Source: a virus. From it: 24,352 bases of DNA. Below the pieces are notes generated by a model that saw only the letters and a list, made by a program, of their open reading frames with translations, was not told the origin of the DNA and made no database searches. The stretch covers positions 1-24,352 of IMG/VR virus record IMGVR_UViG_3300030430_003217; one strand, written 5' to 3'. Shown one piece after another: positions 21,941 to 24,352 of the stretch. Made by a program: the position numbers and the translations under genes. The number at the start of each line of letters is the position of its first letter. Positions within the stretch are counted from its first letter, which is position 1.

Positions 21941-21969
21941 TTGACTATTTAACGGTTTTTTTGTATACT
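21941..21969 (+). promoter_or_regulatory. Sigma70-type promoter for the rightward operon
   Basis: TTGACT (21941-21946) and TATACT (21964-21969) are separated by exactly 17 bases, with TG directly before the -10. The predicted start is near 21976, giving a leader of about 22 bases to ATG 21999. It sits in the only divergent spacer of the window. An opposing promoter for the minus-strand block is expected here, but I see no equally good match. Confidence 0.7.
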
Positions 21970-21998
21970 AATAAATAAAGTGATAAAAAAGATACCAT

Positions 21999-22925
21999 AT
22001 GAAACAATTATATGCCAGTCACAACTATGCTCAAAAACATTATCATGGTTTACACTTTGGCATCAGTGTGTTTGGCAAAGATTGGCGCCTAAGACATCGC
22101 ATGATTGGTGGCAGAATGCATAGATTGAAAGACCAAGACATCAACAACATCTTCAAAGACGAAACAGTTTTGATATTCGGCAACATATATGGTCATCGTG
22201 ACCCTGAACAACAAAAAAAATTCAATCATCCTTCTGCTTTGCGGCAAAAAAACATAGATTTCTATTATTGGGATAACCCACACATACCACATTTGTTGTA
22301 TCACAATCCTGCCAATCCAATGGGACACAAAAATTGGTGTAGAATGGTTTTCAACCACACACACAGACAGTGTGATGCTGTGCGTAGACCCAATCAATCC
22401 ATACAACGTATCAATGAACAATTACATCATCTTTCTGCACACACACTGAAGACTTGGCGGGATCTTGTGCCTGTGTGGCGTGATTGTAAAAGAAGAAGCA
22501 TGACAGCATTGCTCTGTCCCAGTGGTGACAAAACATTCACACATCACTACAACATCACAAGATCAGAATGGACTAATAGTTGGCGAACCATACTGGAACG
22601 CTTGGGTTATCGTGTGTTTGTGCGACCAAAACCTGGCAGAGAACTGCGTCAAGCACCGCACAGACTGTGTGATCAATTGGTCAGAAACAATGTGGGCATC
22701 ACAGTGAGCAATCATTCCATTGTGGCTGTGGAAAGTATGTTGGCAGGAGTGCCTGCTGTGGTATCAGGTAGCAATGCGACAGGAGAATTGGGCACACCAG
22801 CAGAAGAATTTGAACAAACAGGCATCTTGCGACCAGTGGACATGGATCAATTGATTGATTGGTGCGAACAGTTGTTGCTGGATGACTATCACAAATCGGA
22901 GGTATACAATGGCACGTGGCATTAA
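21999..22925 (+). CDS. Glycosyltransferase-like (GT-B type) protein
   Basis: A 308-residue protein with unusual richness in His, Arg and Trp. The C-terminal half has the pattern of a GT-B nucleotide-sugar domain: MTALLCPSGDKTF (168-180), SWRTILERLGYRVFVRPKPGR (194-214, as in helix then strand), then the signature NNVGITVSNHSIVAVESMLA (230-249) with GVPAVVSG, where S-x-H-S--A-E---AG-P-V is the typical donor-site motif of glycosyl and related capsule transferases. The N-terminal half holds VLIFGNIYGHRDPEQQ and DFYYWDNPH, less familiar. It is the first gene of the rightward operon. Its ribosome binding site is weak. The DNA is more GC-rich than in the structural genes. Confidence 0.55.
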   Translation: MKQLYASHNYAQKHYHGLHFGISVFGKDWRLRHRMIGGRMHRLKDQDINNIFKDETVLIFGNIYGHRDPEQQKKFNHPSALRQKNIDFYYWDNPHIPHLLYHNPANPMGHKNWCRMVFNHTHRQCDAVRRPNQSIQRINEQLHHLSAHTLKTWRDLVPVWRDCKRRSMTALLCPSGDKTFTHHYNITRSEWTNSWRTILERLGYRVFVRPKPGRELRQAPHRLCDQLVRNNVGITVSNHSIVAVESMLAGVPAVVSGSNATGELGTPAEEFEQTGILRPVDMDQLIDWCEQLLLDDYHKSEVYNGTWH

Positions 22926-23337
22926 CATCAAACCTATATGGAACAAGATAACCAAACCATTACGCATCACTAGACGAGGCACACCACAATACAGCAAAAG
23001 GGTCAGCACACTGCCTGATGTGTGGAACAGGCGTTATTCAGTGAGACGCTGTCAGGCAAAGTTTCGCAGAGAAGAGTGGGCATTCACTCCAGAAACATAC
23101 ATGAAGGTGTGGCTGGATAGTGGTCGTGACAAGCAGTGCGGCAGAGGTCCAGAAGACTACTGCATGGTGAGAATAGATGCCACAGAAGCATGGGGACCAC
23201 ACAACACCATGATTGTGCAGAGAAAGAAACAGTTGACCAAGTTGATATTTGACAACACACATCACCGTCGCACTGGTCAAGCACCACAGGATTGGTCAAA
23301 GGAGGAAGCAGAATGTTGGACTGGCGACCAAGAATAG
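22909..23337 (+). CDS. Uncharacterised phage protein with RID motif, possible HNH-like relative
   Basis: The ATG at 22909 is chosen because it follows GGAGG by five bases; it overlaps the preceding gene by 17 bases and gives 142 residues. The protein is basic and has a conserved-looking core: FRREEWAFTPETYMKVW (about 54-70), then GPEDYCMVRIDATEAWGPHN (83-102) and IVQRKKQLTKL. The Y--xRID----W-P-N motif recalls the region after the HNH core in small phage endonucleases (SLDRID-DG-Y-P-NCRW), but no HNH histidine pair is visible, so catalytic activity is doubtful. I recognise similar sequences in T4-like marine phages only as hypothetical proteins. Confidence 0.6.
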   Translation: MARGINIKPIWNKITKPLRITRRGTPQYSKRVSTLPDVWNRRYSVRRCQAKFRREEWAFTPETYMKVWLDSGRDKQCGRGPEDYCMVRIDATEAWGPHNTMIVQRKKQLTKLIFDNTHHRRTGQAPQDWSKEEAECWTGDQE

Positions 23338-23519
23338 AATTATACACATTTCAAGAATATCAATCAGCACTGGATCATGCCTTGGCACAATTGATTAGAA
23401 CCATGCCCAATCCAGATGATGCATACAGAGAATGGCAACAGGTGAGAGCACATCTTAGAATGTTGTATCCAGATTATCATCGCGAAGAGATCAGACGAAA
23501 GGCACGGGATGACACCTAA
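23313..23519 (+). CDS. Small helical protein of the rightward operon, function unknown
   Basis: A 68-residue protein. The start at 23313 is fixed by AAAGGAGG eight bases before; it overlaps the previous gene by 25 bases. The whole protein looks helical (YQSALDHALAQLIRTM, then DDAYREWQQVRAHLRMLYPD and HREEIRRKARDD). No family was recognised. The tight packing and strong Shine-Dalgarno argue for a real gene. Confidence 0.65.
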   Translation: MLDWRPRIELYTFQEYQSALDHALAQLIRTMPNPDDAYREWQQVRAHLRMLYPDYHREEIRRKARDDT

Positions 23520-23850
23520 GGAAGCAGTCAAAAGATATCTGGATAAAAAGATGCTGTTGGACATAAAACACGGTGGTGAGCAGGCCCAGGATGTGTCACC
23601 CGGCGGATGGTTTGATGAATGGAATGAGATATTGGACGAGATGACTGATGTGTTGGATCAACAGAATTACACAAAAGAAGACAAAGCAAGATTGGCTGAA
23701 GCATTGGAGATAGAGAATTGGTGGGGACCATATCAAACGGATCCCACAGAGAGTCCCGACTATGATCCCATGGATGAGGACCCAGAGTTTTACCAAACGC
23801 GACAGCGTTGCGACAGCAACAACGGTCAAGCAAATTTGAAAGGAGACTGA
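23509..23850 (+). CDS. Acidic protein of the rightward operon, function unknown
   Basis: A 113-residue protein overlapping the previous gene by 11 bases, with AAAGGCACGGG before ATG as a moderate ribosome binding site. The N-terminal half is helical (TPKEAVKRYLDKKMLLDIKH, WFDEWNEILDEMTDVLDQQN); the second half is acidic and rich in Pro, Tyr and Asp (IENWWGPYQTDPTESPDYDP), suggesting a flexible interaction segment. No known domain was recognised. It is followed one base later by the next gene. Confidence 0.6.
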   Translation: MTPKEAVKRYLDKKMLLDIKHGGEQAQDVSPGGWFDEWNEILDEMTDVLDQQNYTKEDKARLAEALEIENWWGPYQTDPTESPDYDPMDEDPEFYQTRQRCDSNNGQANLKGD

Positions 23851-23851
23851 G

Positions 23852-24139
23852 ATGAGAGGAACAATGAAACGCCTGCAACAGTGTTCAAGCAAACACGGTG
23901 GCATCGCATACAGAGCACAGGTTGTGTGTGAGGACAATCAGGAAAGAGTGTTGTGGATATATCCCACAATGAGGAACTGGGAGTTGTGGCAGGATGTGGT
24001 GAGTGTGATGCAACATGACAAAATGCGACACCGTGCATTGGTGCTGGATGGTTTGAGAGTGCTTCCAAAGGATCACACAAAATTGAATGCTGATCACCGT
24101 CCGGAGTTTGTGAAGGACATACCCATCAGCGAGGTTTGA
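23852..24139 (+). CDS. Small protein ending the rightward operon, function unknown
   Basis: A 95-residue protein whose ATG follows AAAGGAG by six bases. An alternative ATG lies three codons in. The sequence reads as a compact alpha-beta domain: HGGIAYRAQVVCEDNQERVL (about 15-34), WIYPTMRNWELWQDVVSVMQ (35-54), then RALVLDGLRVLP. No family was recognised. The stop at 24137-24139 lies eight bases from the stop of the converging minus-strand peptide, and no rho-independent terminator is visible between them. Confidence 0.6.
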   Translation: MRGTMKRLQQCSSKHGGIAYRAQVVCEDNQERVLWIYPTMRNWELWQDVVSVMQHDKMRHRALVLDGLRVLPKDHTKLNADHRPEFVKDIPISEV

Positions 24140-24147
24140 ACTGGCGG

Positions 24148-24231
24148 TTATTTCAGCAACTGCTTTTTGAGATAATCCGCATAGGCTAATCCTACCAGGA
24201 TACCCAATAAAAATAGTGTGGTGGAAATCAT
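24148..24231 (-). CDS. 27-residue single-helix membrane peptide
   Basis: On the minus strand an ATG at 24231-24229 opens a 27-residue frame: MISTTLFLLGILVGLAYADY followed by LKKQLLK. It is one apolar helix with a basic C-terminal end, the usual form of a small phage membrane protein. AGG lies 11 bases upstream, inside the end of the preceding frame. The frame remains open upstream of this ATG, so a longer protein running off the right edge is possible. No function can be assigned. Confidence 0.5.
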   Translation of the reverse strand: MISTTLFLLGILVGLAYADYLKKQLLK

Positions 24232-24239
24232 ATGATTAC

Positions 24240-24352
24240 TTACCTGGTTTTGATGCGAAGGTTTACAACGCCCAAGCGCCACAACCGCTGGTCCACCGCG
24301 TAGGACGGTCTCTTCACCCTGAAAAACGGTAAACCAACCCCATTGACAAATC
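24240..24352 (-). CDS. C-terminal end of a possible gene at the right edge
   Basis: A minus-strand frame enters from the right edge and stops at 24242-24240, eight bases before the membrane peptide start. It gives 36 residues, including GVGLPFFRVKRPSYAVDQRL and a basic ending NLRIKTR. Operon-like spacing with the next ORF supports it. Other frames here are also open: one on the minus strand continuous with the peptide, and a plus-strand frame from GTG 24216 to 24332. No family was recognised, and the choice of frame is uncertain. Confidence 0.3.
   Translation of the reverse strand, partial: FVNGVGLPFFRVKRPSYAVDQRLWRLGVVNLRIKTR

Noticed and set aside
23528-23937. Two minus-strand frames of 113-116 codons opposite the rightward operon
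   Set aside because: Their products are rich in Cys, His, Leu and Ser without pattern and lie opposite a chain of overlapping plus-strand genes with strong ribosome binding sites.
24216-24332. Plus-strand frame from GTG 24216 to TAA 24332 (38 codons)
   Set aside because: No Shine-Dalgarno, a rare start codon, and overlap with the minus-strand frames; kept only as an alternative reading of the right edge.
1-24352. CRISPR arrays, tRNA genes, integrase, transposase or reverse transcriptase (diversity-generating element)
   Set aside because: I saw no evenly spaced direct repeats with unique spacers, no cloverleaf-like segment, and no protein with integrase, transposase or reverse transcriptase motifs; temperate lifestyle cannot be claimed from this window.

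Overview
The window is a piece of a tailed double-stranded DNA phage genome, almost certainly from an uncultured marine phage with a long non-contractile (siphovirus-type) tail. The evidence is a large terminase with complete ATPase and nuclease motifs, a portal, a scaffold and a short HK97-like major capsid protein, a tail tube protein, a gpG/gpT-type tail chaperone with a programmed frameshift site, a 724-residue tape measure and a J-like tail tip protein. No tail sheath gene is visible. The DNA is AT-rich in the structural block (sample lines near 25-40% GC). Fibre repeats built on PQLGG and LamG domains are typical of marine phages. The host cannot be read from the sequence.

Layout. From about 21.9 kb leftward to base 1, everything is on the minus strand and tightly packed. 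In transcription order: two accessory genes (a GNGxS Rossmann-like protein resembling sialyltransferases or DUF115, then an unknown); four tail-fibre or decoration genes (660-residue PQLGG-repeat fibre, triple-LamG protein, 143-residue structural protein, 894-residue beta-propeller plus repeat fibre); an Ig-like protein, small terminase, large terminase and portal; a 41-residue basic peptide and an 80-residue protein; an FkbM methyltransferase and a GT9-type glycosyltransferase; a very basic mini-protein; scaffold and major capsid protein; a strong intrinsic terminator; then connector, tail terminator, tail tube, gp10-like protein, tail chaperone with -1 frameshift extension, tape measure, two tail-tip proteins, a GNAT acetyltransferase, and the start of a J-like protein running off the left edge.

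At about 21.93-22.00 kb the direction switches. A good sigma70-type promoter drives a plus-strand operon to 24.14 kb: a glycosyltransferase-like protein and four small uncharacterised proteins, most with strong Shine-Dalgarno sequences and with clearly higher GC than the structural block. At the right edge a minus-strand single-helix membrane peptide and the tail of another reading frame converge on this operon.

The minus-strand genes form one late particle-building programme. At least nine junctions are TAATG stop-start overlaps, so translation is probably coupled. Three sugar-enzyme-like genes and the FkbM methyltransferase suggest modification of a particle or host-surface glycan. The most informative non-standard features are the A AAA AAC slippery site in the tail chaperone, the GNAT gene sitting where lambdoid phages keep the gpK peptidase, an EF-hand-like loop in the connector, the basic peptide with two in-frame starts beside the scaffold gene, and the periodic repeats of the fibre proteins.
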